Of a stretch of 34,924 bases of DNA, positions 17,192 to 26,357 are shown piece by piece. Both the position numbers and the translations under genes were made by a program. The notes under the pieces are model-generated. The model did no database searches and had not been told where the DNA came from. It was given only the letters and a program-made list of their open reading frames with translations. The stretch is from Melioribacteraceae bacterium (GTDB lineage: Bacteria; Bacteroidota; Ignavibacteria; Ignavibacteriales; Melioribacteraceae): NCBI GenBank assembly GCA_016342755.1, contig JAEINS010000036.1:1-34924 (forward strand), given 5' to 3'. Position 1 is the stretch's first letter, and the number at the start of each line of letters is the position of its first letter.

Positions 17192-17459
17192 AATAATACC
17201 TCATGGTGTTAACTGTGTTCTGCAGGATTAGACGCTAAAGTTTTATAAAAGTTTAACAATTAATTAATAAAAAGATATGGTGTTGTTGACCTTAATAATT
17301 TAATGTAATGCCTTCCAAAACAGAACTAAAAGAGCCAAATTATAAAAAATGCTTTATAGTGTAAAATGATCGGAGTGAAAATACTTACAAACGAAGATTT
17401 ATTAATTTTAAGTATTAATGCAAAAATGAATGATTTTAAGGAATTTCAATCAAATTAGT

Positions 17460-17488
17460 TTGAATAATGCCAATATCTTATTTATGTT
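17460..17488 (+). promoter_or_regulatory. Promoter of nadE
   Basis: TTGAAT and TATGTT with a 17-base spacer put the transcription start near 17495, about 26 bases before the ATG. It lies in the 329-bp non-coding stretch 17192-17520 between divergent pspC and nadE, where I see no other gene or RNA. Confidence 0.5.
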
Positions 17489-17520
17489 ATCAACTGTAAT
17501 TATTTTAAATACGCGCGAAG

Positions 17521-19173
17521 ATGAAGATTGCTTTAGGACAAATAAATCCAATAATCGGCGATATAGAAGGAAATAAAAAAAAGATTTACGATTGTTATCG
17601 TAAAGGTGTAGACTTAGGAGCCGATTTAGTAGTCTTGCCTGAACTTGCCATCTGTGGATATCCTCCATTAGATCTAATCGAAAAAAAGGGTTTTAGGCAA
17701 AAAGTTACCGCAGCTGCAATTGATTTAGCCTCTAAAACAAATTCAACAGGATTAATTTTTGGTTCAATTACCGAGTATGATGGTGATATTGGAACTGGTA
17801 TATACAACTCAGCAATTTTATGTGCTGAAGGTCACATTCAGTTTACACAGCATAAATCCTTAATCCCAAATTATGATGTTTTTGATGAAGTACGTTACTT
17901 TGAGCCTGCTAATGAAGTGAACGTTTTCGATTTTAAAGGAGAAAAATTAGGAATATCTATTTGTGAAGATATCTGGAATGACAAAGATTATTGGAAAAAC
18001 AGAAGATACATTAATGATCCTGTTGAAGCGTTAGTTGAGAAAGGAACTTCTGTTTTAATCAATATTTCTGCAAGCCCTTATTCTTATGGAAGAAGAGAAG
18101 AACGCCGCGAAATGCTTTCAGCTCTTGCAAAGACAGATAATGTTCCAATAGTTTATACTTGCTGTGTTGGTGCCCAGACAGAATTGATCTTTGACGGCGC
18201 AAGTATGTGTTTAGATTCCCAGGGAAATTTGTGCGAGTTAGGCAAAGCATTTGAAGAGGATTTTCTTTTCTTTGATACTGAAAAAAAATATGAAAATATT
18301 CCGGAATGTGAAGATGTATTTGAAAAAGAAGTTTTAGATGCTTTAATATGCGGGTTAAAAGATTATGCCCGTAAAACTGGCTTTACAAAAGGACTTGTAG
18401 GGTTAAGCGGCGGAATTGATTCTGCAATTGTAACTTATATTGCTGCTGAAGCTTTAGGACATGAAAATGTTCATGTAGTAATGATGCCTTCGCAATACTC
18501 AAGCGAAGGAAGTATAAAAGATTCAGAGAAACTTATAGATAATCTTAATATAACATCAGATTTAATGAGCGTTGAGCCGGTATTTCAGAAATCGTTAGAA
18601 GTACTTAATCCGGCTTTTAAAGGATTACCTCTTGATGTAACAGAAGAAAATTTACAGTCCCGTATTAGAGGTCTTTATTTAATGGCTTTATCAAATAAGT
18701 TTGGTTATTTATTATGTACCACTGGAAATAAATCGGAAATGGCAGTTGGATATGCAACCTTATATGGAGATATGAACGGTGCATTAGGAATTATTTCTGA
18801 CGTCTACAAGACAGATGTTTACAAGTTATGTAATTATATTAACCGTGAAAAAGAAATTATTCCGTACGAAATAATTACTAAAGCACCATCTGCCGAGTTA
18901 AGACCGGATCAAAAAGATGAAGATTCACTTCCTCCTTACGATCTTTTAGATACAATACTTAGAATGTATCTTGAAGAGGGAAAAGAGTTTTCGGAAATAG
19001 TTGATGCAATTAAAGATGCTGAAGTTGTTAAAAAAATTCTAAAACTTGTTGATCTAAATGAGTTTAAACGAAAACAAGCAGCTCCTGCATTGCGTGTTTC
19101 TAAAAAAGCATTTGGTTACGGAAGAAGATTTCCAATTGTACAGGGGTGGCGCAGGTTACCCGAATTTAATTAA
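17521..19173 (+). CDS. nadE: Glutamine-dependent NAD+ synthetase
   Basis: Makes NAD+ from nicotinic acid adenine dinucleotide, using ammonia released from glutamine. The 550 residues combine an N-terminal nitrilase-type glutaminase (LPELAICGYPP with the catalytic Glu, HKSLIPNYDVFDE with the Lys, SICEDIW with the Cys) and a C-terminal synthetase (LSGGIDSAIV P-loop, TGNKSEMAVGY, KAPSAELRPDQKDED). Both catalytic halves appear intact. The ATG is preceded only by GCGAAG. It is 20 bp upstream of the dsbD-like gene and may be co-transcribed with it. Confidence 0.96.
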   Translation: MKIALGQINPIIGDIEGNKKKIYDCYRKGVDLGADLVVLPELAICGYPPLDLIEKKGFRQKVTAAAIDLASKTNSTGLIFGSITEYDGDIGTGIYNSAILCAEGHIQFTQHKSLIPNYDVFDEVRYFEPANEVNVFDFKGEKLGISICEDIWNDKDYWKNRRYINDPVEALVEKGTSVLINISASPYSYGRREERREMLSALAKTDNVPIVYTCCVGAQTELIFDGASMCLDSQGNLCELGKAFEEDFLFFDTEKKYENIPECEDVFEKEVLDALICGLKDYARKTGFTKGLVGLSGGIDSAIVTYIAAEALGHENVHVVMMPSQYSSEGSIKDSEKLIDNLNITSDLMSVEPVFQKSLEVLNPAFKGLPLDVTEENLQSRIRGLYLMALSNKFGYLLCTTGNKSEMAVGYATLYGDMNGALGIISDVYKTDVYKLCNYINREKEIIPYEIITKAPSAELRPDQKDEDSLPPYDLLDTILRMYLEEGKEFSEIVDAIKDAEVVKKILKLVDLNEFKRKQAAPALRVSKKAFGYGRRFPIVQGWRRLPEFN

Positions 19174-19193
19174 TATCGAACGGAAGGTTTATT

Positions 19194-20954
19194 GTGATTG
19201 TAAAAAAATATATTGTTCTCTTTGTTTTTATGTTATCAGTTTTAACATTTGGTCAATTTGATTTTGGTGGAGGCCAGGCTGATTTAAAAGTACATGTATC
19301 ACATAAAAATATTCATAAGCTAAATGAATTAACAGTTGTATTAGAAGTTAATGTTCATGAAGGCTGGCATATAAATTCTAATGTTCCTAAAGATGAATTT
19401 TTAATCCCAACAACAGTTACAATCGATTCTAATGATGTTTTCAATTTTAGTTTAGTGAAATTTCCTGAAGCGCACGATTTTCAGTTTGCGTTCTCAGAAA
19501 ATCCGGTTTCAGTATTTGAAGGGAAAATTTATCTTGGCGGAAAAATTCAAGTGCCGGCAAATGTTGAGTTAGGAAAACATTCATTAAATATAAGCTTAAA
19601 CTATCAGGCATGTAATAATGAAGCATGTATGCCGCCAACTACAATTTCAGAAAAAATAAATTTTGAAGTAGCAGCTGATTCTGAAAAAGAAGTTACAAAC
19701 CCGGATGATGTTTTTAGCAAAGTTGATCTTTCTTATGGTAGTGTTACAGAAGAAGGAGGGTCGCTTGCAGAACAGCTAGAATCAAGCGGATTGTTAATTA
19801 GTCTGCTTATAGTATTTGTTGGCGGACTTGCATTAAATCTTACGCCATGTGTGTACCCGTTAATTCCTATTACAATTGGTTATTTTGGCGGGCAGAGTGA
19901 AGGCAGTACACAAAAACTTTTCTTTTTAGGGTTATTCTATATTTTAGGAATGGCACTTACATATTCGGTTGTTGGTGTAGTAACGTCTTTAAGCGGAGCA
20001 CTTTTTGGCACTCTAATGCAGAACCCGATTGTTATTATTGTTATAGCATTAATTTTTATAGCACTTGCTTTAAGTATGTTTGGTATGTATGAATTAAAAA
20101 TGCCGGATAAATTAGTTATGCAAGCGGGCGGAGCAAAGTCGGGTGTATTTGGTGCCTTTTTCATGGGCTTAACAATGGGAATAGTTGCCGCGCCATGTAT
20201 AGGCCCGTTTGTATTAGGTCTTGTAACTTATGTTGGCGCAAAAGGAGATCCATTCTACGGATTTATTATGTTCTTCACTTTAGCAATTGGTTTAGGTCTG
20301 CCTTATTTATTTCTGGCATTATTCTCAGGTAAATTAAATAGTCTTCCCCGTGCCGGAATGTGGATGGAAGCTGTTAAACATATATTCGGATTTTTATTAT
20401 TCGGGATGGCATTTTATTTTGCCGCACCTCTTTTCCCAAAAGTTGTAAATATATATTTAATACCCGTGTTTATGGTAATAGCTGGTGCTTATTTATTGTT
20501 TATAGATAAATTAGCCAATGATATAAAGGGTTTCAGAATATTCAAGTCTATCTTCTCTGTTACGATAATAGTTTTAGGAATTTACTTTTTAATTCCAACA
20601 GAAAAGAAAGCACCCGAATGGATAAAGTTTAGTAAAAACGGATATGAACAAGCATTATCTTCTAATGAGGTAATGATAATTGACTGTTATGCAGATTGGT
20701 GTATAGCTTGTAAAGAACTTGATGCGCTAACATTTTCGAATGATTCCGTGATAGCAGAATCAAAGAAATTTAAAATGTTGAAAGTTGATATGACAGTTGC
20801 AGGTTCAGAAATTTCGGAATACGCAAGAAACCAGTTTGATATTAAAGGATTGCCAACTGTAATTTTTGTCGGTTCAGACGGTAAAGAAGTGAGTAGAATT
20901 ACTGGTTTTGTAAATGCAGAAGAATTTAAAAAGATTATGAATGAAGTGAAATAA
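19194..20954 (+). CDS. dsbD: DsbD-like thiol:disulfide interchange protein
   Basis: Carries reducing equivalents from cytoplasmic thioredoxin across the inner membrane to periplasmic proteins. 586 residues. A signal peptide (about 1-22) precedes an N-terminal beta domain with the Cys pair in YQACNNEACMPP. About eight membrane segments follow, with the CcdA-type cysteines in NLTPCVYPLIP and VAAPCIGPFVLG. A C-terminal thioredoxin domain has DWCIACKELD. All three redox pairs are present. The start is GTG 19194, with GGAAGG six bases upstream. It is followed 49 bp later by korA, with TATAAT in the gap as a possible internal -10 box. Confidence 0.9.
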   Translation: MIVKKYIVLFVFMLSVLTFGQFDFGGGQADLKVHVSHKNIHKLNELTVVLEVNVHEGWHINSNVPKDEFLIPTTVTIDSNDVFNFSLVKFPEAHDFQFAFSENPVSVFEGKIYLGGKIQVPANVELGKHSLNISLNYQACNNEACMPPTTISEKINFEVAADSEKEVTNPDDVFSKVDLSYGSVTEEGGSLAEQLESSGLLISLLIVFVGGLALNLTPCVYPLIPITIGYFGGQSEGSTQKLFFLGLFYILGMALTYSVVGVVTSLSGALFGTLMQNPIVIIVIALIFIALALSMFGMYELKMPDKLVMQAGGAKSGVFGAFFMGLTMGIVAAPCIGPFVLGLVTYVGAKGDPFYGFIMFFTLAIGLGLPYLFLALFSGKLNSLPRAGMWMEAVKHIFGFLLFGMAFYFAAPLFPKVVNIYLIPVFMVIAGAYLLFIDKLANDIKGFRIFKSIFSVTIIVLGIYFLIPTEKKAPEWIKFSKNGYEQALSSNEVMIIDCYADWCIACKELDALTFSNDSVIAESKKFKMLKVDMTVAGSEISEYARNQFDIKGLPTVIFVGSDGKEVSRITGFVNAEEFKKIMNEVK

Positions 20955-21003
20955 ATATTCTCTAACTAACTAAATAAAAATATAATATAAGAGTTGTTAA
21001 AAA

Positions 21004-22845
21004 ATGGAAAAAGAGCTCAAAAGCTTAAGCGAAGTTACCATCAGATTTGCTGGGGATTCTGGGGATGGTATGCAGTTAACGGGGTCACAATTTAGTGATA
21101 CTACTGCTTTTGTTGGGAATGATTTAAGTACATTGCCAGATTATCCTTCAGAAATTCGTGCGCCTGCTGGTACACTGTATGGCGTTAGCGGATTTCAATT
21201 AAAATTCAGTTCAGATAGTGTTAATACTCCCGGAGATATGCCGTATGTACTTATAGCTATGAATCCGGCTGCTTTAAAGACCAATGTAAAGGATTTAAAA
21301 AGCAATGGTATTATCATTATAAATGAAGATGCTTTTGATAAAAAGAACCTTAAATTGGCTAATTATGAAACCAATCCTCTTGAAGATGATTCTTTAAAAG
21401 GCTTCAAGGTTATTCCGGTTCCTATTTCCACCTTAACTGCTAATGCTCTTAAAGATACAAACCTTACACCTAAAGAGGTTGCGCGCTGTAAAAACTTTTT
21501 TGCCTTAGGGTTAACGTATTGGTTATTTAATAGACCGGTTGAGCCTACAATTAATTGGCTTCATAAGAAATTTTCGAAGATGCCTGAAATAGCTGAAGCA
21601 AATGAATTAGTTCTAAAAGCCGGCAGTAATTTTGGTGAAGTAACTCAATTAATTACTGTAAGGTATAATGTTGAATCAGCAAAATTAGAAAAAGGTATCT
21701 ATAAAAACGTTTCAGGTAACGAAGCAACGTCAATCGGTATGGTTGCGGCAGCTCACAAAGCAGGCATTCCGTTATTTTTAGGATCATATCCAATTACTCC
21801 TGCTACTGAAATTCTTCAAAATTTAAGTAAATACAAAAACTTTAATGTTAAAACATATCAGGCGGAAGATGAGATTGCCGGAATTACTTCTGCAATTGGT
21901 GCTTCGTTTGGCGGAAATCTTTCGTATACAACAACAAGTGGTCCTGGTCTTGCGTTAAAAACAGAAGCTCTGGGATTAGCTGTTATAACTGAACTTCCTC
22001 TTGTTGTAATAAATGTTCAGCGTGGAGGTCCAAGTACCGGTCTGCCAACTAAAACTGAACAGAGTGATTTATTACAGGCAGTTTACGGAAGAAATGGAGA
22101 AGCTCCTATTCCTGTATTAGCGGCATCGACACCTAAAGATTGTTTCTACATGGTTTATGAAGCTACAAGGATTGCTTTAAAATATATGACTCCGGTAATA
22201 TTACTTACAGACGCATATATTGCAAACGGTTCTGAACCATGGAAACTGCCTCATGCGGACGAACTTCCTGACATTGATGTTAAATTCCAAACAGAAACTG
22301 AAAACTTTTATCCATATTCCAGAAATGAATTTAATGCTAGACCATGGGCAGTACCAGGTACTCCGGGATTAGAACATAGAATTGGCGGATTAGAAAAATC
22401 TCATATTTATGGCAACGTTGCTCATGATCCGGACAATCACGATTTTATGGTTAAGCTTAGAGCTAAAAAAGTTGCGGATATTGCTAACGATATTCCTGAA
22501 TTAGAAATTGAAGGTGATATTGATGCTGATCTGATTGTTTTAGGATGGGGCGGAACAAAAGGAACTATTACTGAATCAGTTAGAAGAGCAAGAAAAAATG
22601 GTTATAAAGTTGCTCAGGCTCATTTAAAATACTTAAATCCTTTGCCTAAGAACACCGAAGAAGTTCTAAAAAAATATAAAAAAGTACTTATTCCAGAAAT
22701 TAATCTTGGTCAATTAGCCAGAATAATTAAAAGTGAATTTTTAGTGGATGTAGAACAGTATAATAAAGTAAGGGGATTGCCATTTAAAGCAGTCGAGATA
22801 CAAACTAAGATTGCTGAAATGCTTGGAGGAAATAATGGAGAATAA
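21004..22845 (+). CDS. korA: 2-oxoglutarate (2-oxoacid):ferredoxin oxidoreductase, fused gamma-alpha subunit
   Basis: With KorB it reversibly converts a 2-oxoacid plus CoA to acyl-CoA, CO2 and reduced ferredoxin, a central step of reductive or anaerobic TCA metabolism. In the 613 residues, positions about 10-190 are the gamma domain (IRFAGDSGDGMQLTG). The rest is the alpha domain with GSYPITPATEI, YQAEDEIAGI, TTTSGPGLALKTEALG and NVQRGGPSTGLPTKTEQSDL. The gamma-alpha fusion is typical of the 2-oxoglutarate enzyme, but exact substrate choice is not certain from sequence. It overlaps korB by 11 bases. Confidence 0.93.
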   Translation: MEKELKSLSEVTIRFAGDSGDGMQLTGSQFSDTTAFVGNDLSTLPDYPSEIRAPAGTLYGVSGFQLKFSSDSVNTPGDMPYVLIAMNPAALKTNVKDLKSNGIIIINEDAFDKKNLKLANYETNPLEDDSLKGFKVIPVPISTLTANALKDTNLTPKEVARCKNFFALGLTYWLFNRPVEPTINWLHKKFSKMPEIAEANELVLKAGSNFGEVTQLITVRYNVESAKLEKGIYKNVSGNEATSIGMVAAAHKAGIPLFLGSYPITPATEILQNLSKYKNFNVKTYQAEDEIAGITSAIGASFGGNLSYTTTSGPGLALKTEALGLAVITELPLVVINVQRGGPSTGLPTKTEQSDLLQAVYGRNGEAPIPVLAASTPKDCFYMVYEATRIALKYMTPVILLTDAYIANGSEPWKLPHADELPDIDVKFQTETENFYPYSRNEFNARPWAVPGTPGLEHRIGGLEKSHIYGNVAHDPDNHDFMVKLRAKKVADIANDIPELEIEGDIDADLIVLGWGGTKGTITESVRRARKNGYKVAQAHLKYLNPLPKNTEEVLKKYKKVLIPEINLGQLARIIKSEFLVDVEQYNKVRGLPFKAVEIQTKIAEMLGGNNGE

Positions 22846-23869
22846 AACAATAGATCAAGAAGTTAAATTAAAACCTAAAGATTTTGCATCCGATCAGGAT
22901 GTTCGTTGGTGTCCGGGTTGTGGCGATTACTCAATTCTTTCACAAGCTCAAAAAGTAATGCCCGAAATTGGTGTTCCGAAAGAAAAAATTGTCTGGGTTT
23001 CCGGAATTGGCTGTTCAAGTCGTTTCCCGTATTATATGAGTACTTATGGATTTCATGGAATTCATGGCAGAGCACCAGCTATAGCTACCGGATTAAAATT
23101 AAGTAATCCGGAATTATCTGTGTGGGTTGCTACCGGTGATGGTGATTTAATGAGTATTGGTGGAAATCACTTTATACATACTTGCAGAAAAAATATTGAT
23201 CTAAATATTTTAATGTTCAATAATGAAATTTATGGACTTACAAAAGGTCAGTATTCACCTACTTCTGAGAGAGGTAAAGTTACTAAAACTACACCATATG
23301 GAAGTATCGATACTCCTTTCAATCCAATTTCATTGGCGTTAGGTTCAAAAGCAACTTTCATTGCACGTTCTATTGATAGAAATCCAAAACATCTAAAAGA
23401 AGTTTTAACTAAGGCTAATGCTCATAAAGGAACGTCATTTATTGAGATCTATCAAAACTGTATAATTTTTAATGATGGTGCGTTTGACGATTTATCGAAT
23501 AAAGAAACTAAAGAAGATAATGTATTAGAAATGAAACATGGTGAACCTCTTGTATTTGGTAAAGACAACAATAAAGGAATTAAGCTGGATGGATTTACTC
23601 CTAAAGTTGTTGATTTAACAACGGGTGAATATTCATTAGATGATCTTTGGGTTCATGATGAATTTGATGAAAGTCAAAATAGAGCATATATTTTAAGTCA
23701 ATTCCACGACAATCCAAATCTGCCTGTTCCAATCGGTGTTTTTCGCCAGGTTAATTCTCCAACTCTTAACGAAGAATTAGAAAAACAGATTAAATTTCAA
23801 ATAGAGAAAAAAGGGAAAGGCAATTTAGAAAGTCTTCTCTTTAGCGGAAATACATGGGAAGTTGAATAA
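22835..23869 (+). CDS. korB: 2-oxoglutarate (2-oxoacid):ferredoxin oxidoreductase, beta subunit
   Basis: TPP-binding subunit partnering KorA. In 344 residues it has WCPGCGDYSIL at the N-terminus, SGIGCSSRFPYY with cluster-type cysteines, the TPP/Mg motif TGDGDLMSIGGNHF and NNEIYGLTKGQYSPT, which is of the 2-oxoglutarate type. ATG 22835 is chosen because GGAGGA lies four bases upstream. An upstream TTG at 22811 would put the SD inside the gene. No separate ferredoxin subunit follows. The gene is followed by duplicated hairpins and a dispersed repeat. Confidence 0.94.
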   Translation: MENKTIDQEVKLKPKDFASDQDVRWCPGCGDYSILSQAQKVMPEIGVPKEKIVWVSGIGCSSRFPYYMSTYGFHGIHGRAPAIATGLKLSNPELSVWVATGDGDLMSIGGNHFIHTCRKNIDLNILMFNNEIYGLTKGQYSPTSERGKVTKTTPYGSIDTPFNPISLALGSKATFIARSIDRNPKHLKEVLTKANAHKGTSFIEIYQNCIIFNDGAFDDLSNKETKEDNVLEMKHGEPLVFGKDNNKGIKLDGFTPKVVDLTTGEYSLDDLWVHDEFDESQNRAYILSQFHDNPNLPVPIGVFRQVNSPTLNEELEKQIKFQIEKKGKGNLESLLFSGNTWEVE

Positions 23870-23877
23870 AAACTTTT

Positions 23878-23900
23878 AAGGCGGATTTTTAATCCGCCTT
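23878..23900 (+). terminator. Hairpin after korB, first copy (weak terminator)
   Basis: A 10-bp stem AAGGCGGATT / AATCCGCCTT with a TTT loop, starting nine bases after the korB stop codon. It is followed by AATAATA rather than a T-tract. The same hairpin recurs at 24039-24060 with a real T-tract, on the far side of the dispersed repeat. The whole 325-bp gap 23870-24194 holds this hairpin pair, the repeat and the kinase promoter, and no gene. Confidence 0.7.
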
Positions 23901-23910
23901 AATAATATAC

Positions 23911-24037
23911 AATTAAATTTATTATGTCACTCTGAGTCTTGTCGAAGAGTGAAAATACCCTGAAATAGCTAGTTCTCGACTTCGCTCGAACTGACATAAT
24001 TCTCAATTTTTTATGGTAATATGTTTATCAACAAACT
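23911..24037. repeat. 127-bp dispersed intergenic repeat, copy B
   Basis: Ungapped counterpart of 1265-1391 (about 85% identical by eye). The 74-bp core runs from ATGTCA (23924) to TGACAT (ending 23997). In this copy the arms pair better (CTCTGAG and GTCGAAGAG facing CTCGACTTCGCTCGAA), so it is the less decayed copy. The conserved 3' flank (23998-24037) is also shared. It is flanked by two copies of a 22-bp hairpin. Confidence 0.82.
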
Positions 24038-24038
24038 C

Positions 24039-24064
24039 AGGCGGATTTTTAATCCGCCTTTTTT
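24039..24064 (+). terminator. Rho-independent terminator after korB, second hairpin copy
   Basis: The same GGCGGATT-TTT-AATCCGCC hairpin as at 23878-23900, here followed by six T. It is the functional-looking terminator of the korAB transcript. Confidence 0.88.
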
Positions 24065-24080
24065 ATTGCTATTTCTTCTA

Positions 24081-24109
24081 TTGTATTTGAATATAAAAGA
24101 TTTTATATT
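24081..24109 (+). promoter_or_regulatory. Promoter of the sensor-kinase operon
   Basis: TTGTAT and TATATT with a 17-base spacer, the same pattern as the tRNA promoters here. The predicted transcription start is near 24116, leaving a leader of about 80 bases before ATG 24195. Confidence 0.6.
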
Positions 24110-24110
24110 C
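24089..24110. promoter_or_regulatory. Perfect dyad over the -10 box of the kinase promoter (candidate operator)
   Basis: GAATATAAAA and TTTTATATTC are exact reverse complements with two bases between. The dyad fills the promoter spacer and covers the whole -10 hexamer, the classic position for a repressor site. No other copy is seen in the window. Confidence 0.5.
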
Positions 24111-24194
24111 CACGGTTGCGGGTGTTATCGATTATAAATAGCTTTAGAAGAATTACTCAATAATAATATATTCCGGTTAACGAAGGTACTGTTG

Positions 24195-26357
24195 ATGCCG
24201 AAAAATTCTGAGATAGAAAAACTTCAAAATGAAATAAAGTTTCTCAAGGAAAAAATTGATGAAGCTGATTCATTAATTACTTCGGATGAAGATTCTTTTA
24301 AACTGTTAAATAACCTAAATCAAATTCTCTTTGTTGTTGATGATGAATCAAATAAAATAGTTTTTTGCAATAGAAAATTTATATCTGTCTTTGATGATTA
24401 TACCGGCAAAAAATATTGGGAAGTTTTTTCTGAAAGGGGAATGGGTGATGAAGCTAACCAAAATAAATGTAAAGACAACGAAAACCGGCAAACTGTTTTC
24501 TATTCTAAAAAAATAAAACAATGGTACGAAATTAATACCAGCAGAATTAAACTTAGTGATAATAAAAGTTATATTCTGGAAAGCTTAACTGTTGTTTCTA
24601 AAGAAGAAATACCTGCCGAAGATAATGATAAAAAATTCAGACTGCTTTTTAACAATAGTCCCGATGCCATATTTTTTATTGATGCCGCAACAGGAATTAT
24701 TATTGATACTAATATTGCCGGAATAAAACTTCTTAATAGAGAATATGAAGATATAATTGGACTTAAGCATACAGAAATATTTCCTATTAAAATTAAATCT
24801 GATAAAAATAACAAAGATCAAAAGTTTGATTTCATTTTAACATCTGATAGACGTGAAATACCTGTCGCGGTATCAGAAAAAAGAATAATAATGGATAACA
24901 AACCACTGCTGCTTGTTATTTATAGAGATATCTCGGAAATAAATAAATATAGCGGACAGCTACTAAAAGCAAACAATAAGATTGAAAATATTCAGAAAGC
25001 CAAGCTAGAATTTTTAGCAAACCTGAGTCATGAAATGAGAACTCCGCTGAATGCAATTCTTGGATATTCACAAATTTTATTAAAAGATACTTCTTTAAGT
25101 GATGAACAAAGTGATTTTATTAGCGTTATAAAAAACAGTGGTGATTTTGTTTTAAGCATGATAGATGATTTAATGCTGATGGCTAAGTTTGAATCGGGTA
25201 AAAAAAGAATAAAGAAAAATCCGTTTAGTTTATTATCACTTATAAATGATATAAATCATGTTATAAAGATTAAAGCCAGTGATAAAGCACTTATTTACCA
25301 ATATGAACTTCTTGGCAATTTGCCCGACATGGTTGTTGGCGATAAACTTTTATTAACTCAGGTAATTCTTAATCTTCTTAATAACGCCATTAAATATACT
25401 AATAAAGGGAAAGTGTTTTTCAGAGTTGGCAATCATGACGACAGTATTAGATTTCAAGTTGAAGATACGGGTATTGGAATACCTGAAGAATTTAAAGAAG
25501 AAATCTTTATTCCATATTCACAAGTAGGTTCAAAATACCATAGCGAAGGTTCGGGATTAGGATTATCAATCTGCAAAAGACTTATTGAGATTATGGGCGG
25601 CGAATTAAAAATGAAAAGTCTTTCAAGAGTCGGAACACTTTTCTGGTTCGATTTAAAACTTCCTTTTATTGAAATACAAGACGAATTACCTTTTGAGTTA
25701 GAGAAAAAAATAATTGGTTACGAAGGAACAAGAAAAAAAATACTAATTGTTGATGATGATGATGATAATAGATTAATGCTTAAAAGGATGCTTCAGCCTC
25801 TGGATTTTAAATTAATGCAGGCTTCAAACGGAATTGAAGCAATAAATAAATCTAAAAAAGATACACCGGATTTAATCCTTATTAATCTTATATTATCCGG
25901 GTTAAGCGGTTTGGAGACAACCAAACTGTTAAGAAATGAAGACAAATTACAGAAGGTGAAAATTATTGCGGTTTCCTCGGAAAATGAAGATCAGTATAAC
26001 GATGATTATTTGGCTGCCGGCTGTGAAGATATAATAAATAAACCAATTAATTATGAAGCACTTCTAGATAAAATTGAAGAATATTTACATGTTGAATGGA
26101 AATTTAAGGATGATTATAATAGTACTATTAGCGGAGAAAATATAATTGTTCCACCCCGGGAAATTACAAGACCTATATATAACGCAATTAAATCGGGCGA
26201 TCTTGAGTTGTTAAAAAAAGAACTTAGTATAGCTAAGGAAATTGAAAAACAATATATACCGTTTTTCGAGATCATTAAAAATTTATTGAAGAATTTTAGG
26301 ATAAAGGGCTTACATGATTTTATTGATAAATATGTAGGTGATACAAATGTTAAATAA
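24195..26357 (+). CDS. Hybrid sensor histidine kinase (PAS-PAS-HisKA-HATPase-receiver) with Asn in place of the receiver Asp
   Basis: About 720 residues, no membrane segment, so likely cytoplasmic. A short coiled coil (1-30), PAS-like region 1 (about 35-135) and a clearer PAS 2 (about 148-250, with NNSPDAIFFID) precede HisKA (LANLSHEMRTPLNAILGY, His279) and HATPase_c (NNAIKYT, DTGIGIP, GSGLGLSI). The receiver (about 520-640) keeps the acidic cluster VDDDDDN and the KPI lysine, but the phospho-acceptor position reads LILINL, so Asn564 replaces Asp and normal phosphorylation there is not expected. A helical tail of about 70 residues follows. ATG 24195 has GAAGGT seven bases upstream. The 3' end overlaps the next kinase gene by 11 bases. 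Confidence 0.88.
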   Translation: MPKNSEIEKLQNEIKFLKEKIDEADSLITSDEDSFKLLNNLNQILFVVDDESNKIVFCNRKFISVFDDYTGKKYWEVFSERGMGDEANQNKCKDNENRQTVFYSKKIKQWYEINTSRIKLSDNKSYILESLTVVSKEEIPAEDNDKKFRLLFNNSPDAIFFIDAATGIIIDTNIAGIKLLNREYEDIIGLKHTEIFPIKIKSDKNNKDQKFDFILTSDRREIPVAVSEKRIIMDNKPLLLVIYRDISEINKYSGQLLKANNKIENIQKAKLEFLANLSHEMRTPLNAILGYSQILLKDTSLSDEQSDFISVIKNSGDFVLSMIDDLMLMAKFESGKKRIKKNPFSLLSLINDINHVIKIKASDKALIYQYELLGNLPDMVVGDKLLLTQVILNLLNNAIKYTNKGKVFFRVGNHDDSIRFQVEDTGIGIPEEFKEEIFIPYSQVGSKYHSEGSGLGLSICKRLIEIMGGELKMKSLSRVGTLFWFDLKLPFIEIQDELPFELEKKIIGYEGTRKKILIVDDDDDNRLMLKRMLQPLDFKLMQASNGIEAINKSKKDTPDLILINLILSGLSGLETTKLLRNEDKLQKVKIIAVSSENEDQYNDDYLAAGCEDIINKPINYEALLDKIEEYLHVEWKFKDDYNSTISGENIIVPPREITRPIYNAIKSGDLELLKKELSIAKEIEKQYIPFFEIIKNLLKNFRIKGLHDFIDKYVGDTNVK

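Noticed and set aside
22811-22834. Upstream TTG start for korB
   Set aside because: GGAGGA four bases before ATG 22835 fixes the start, and the extension would encode korA's tail in another frame.
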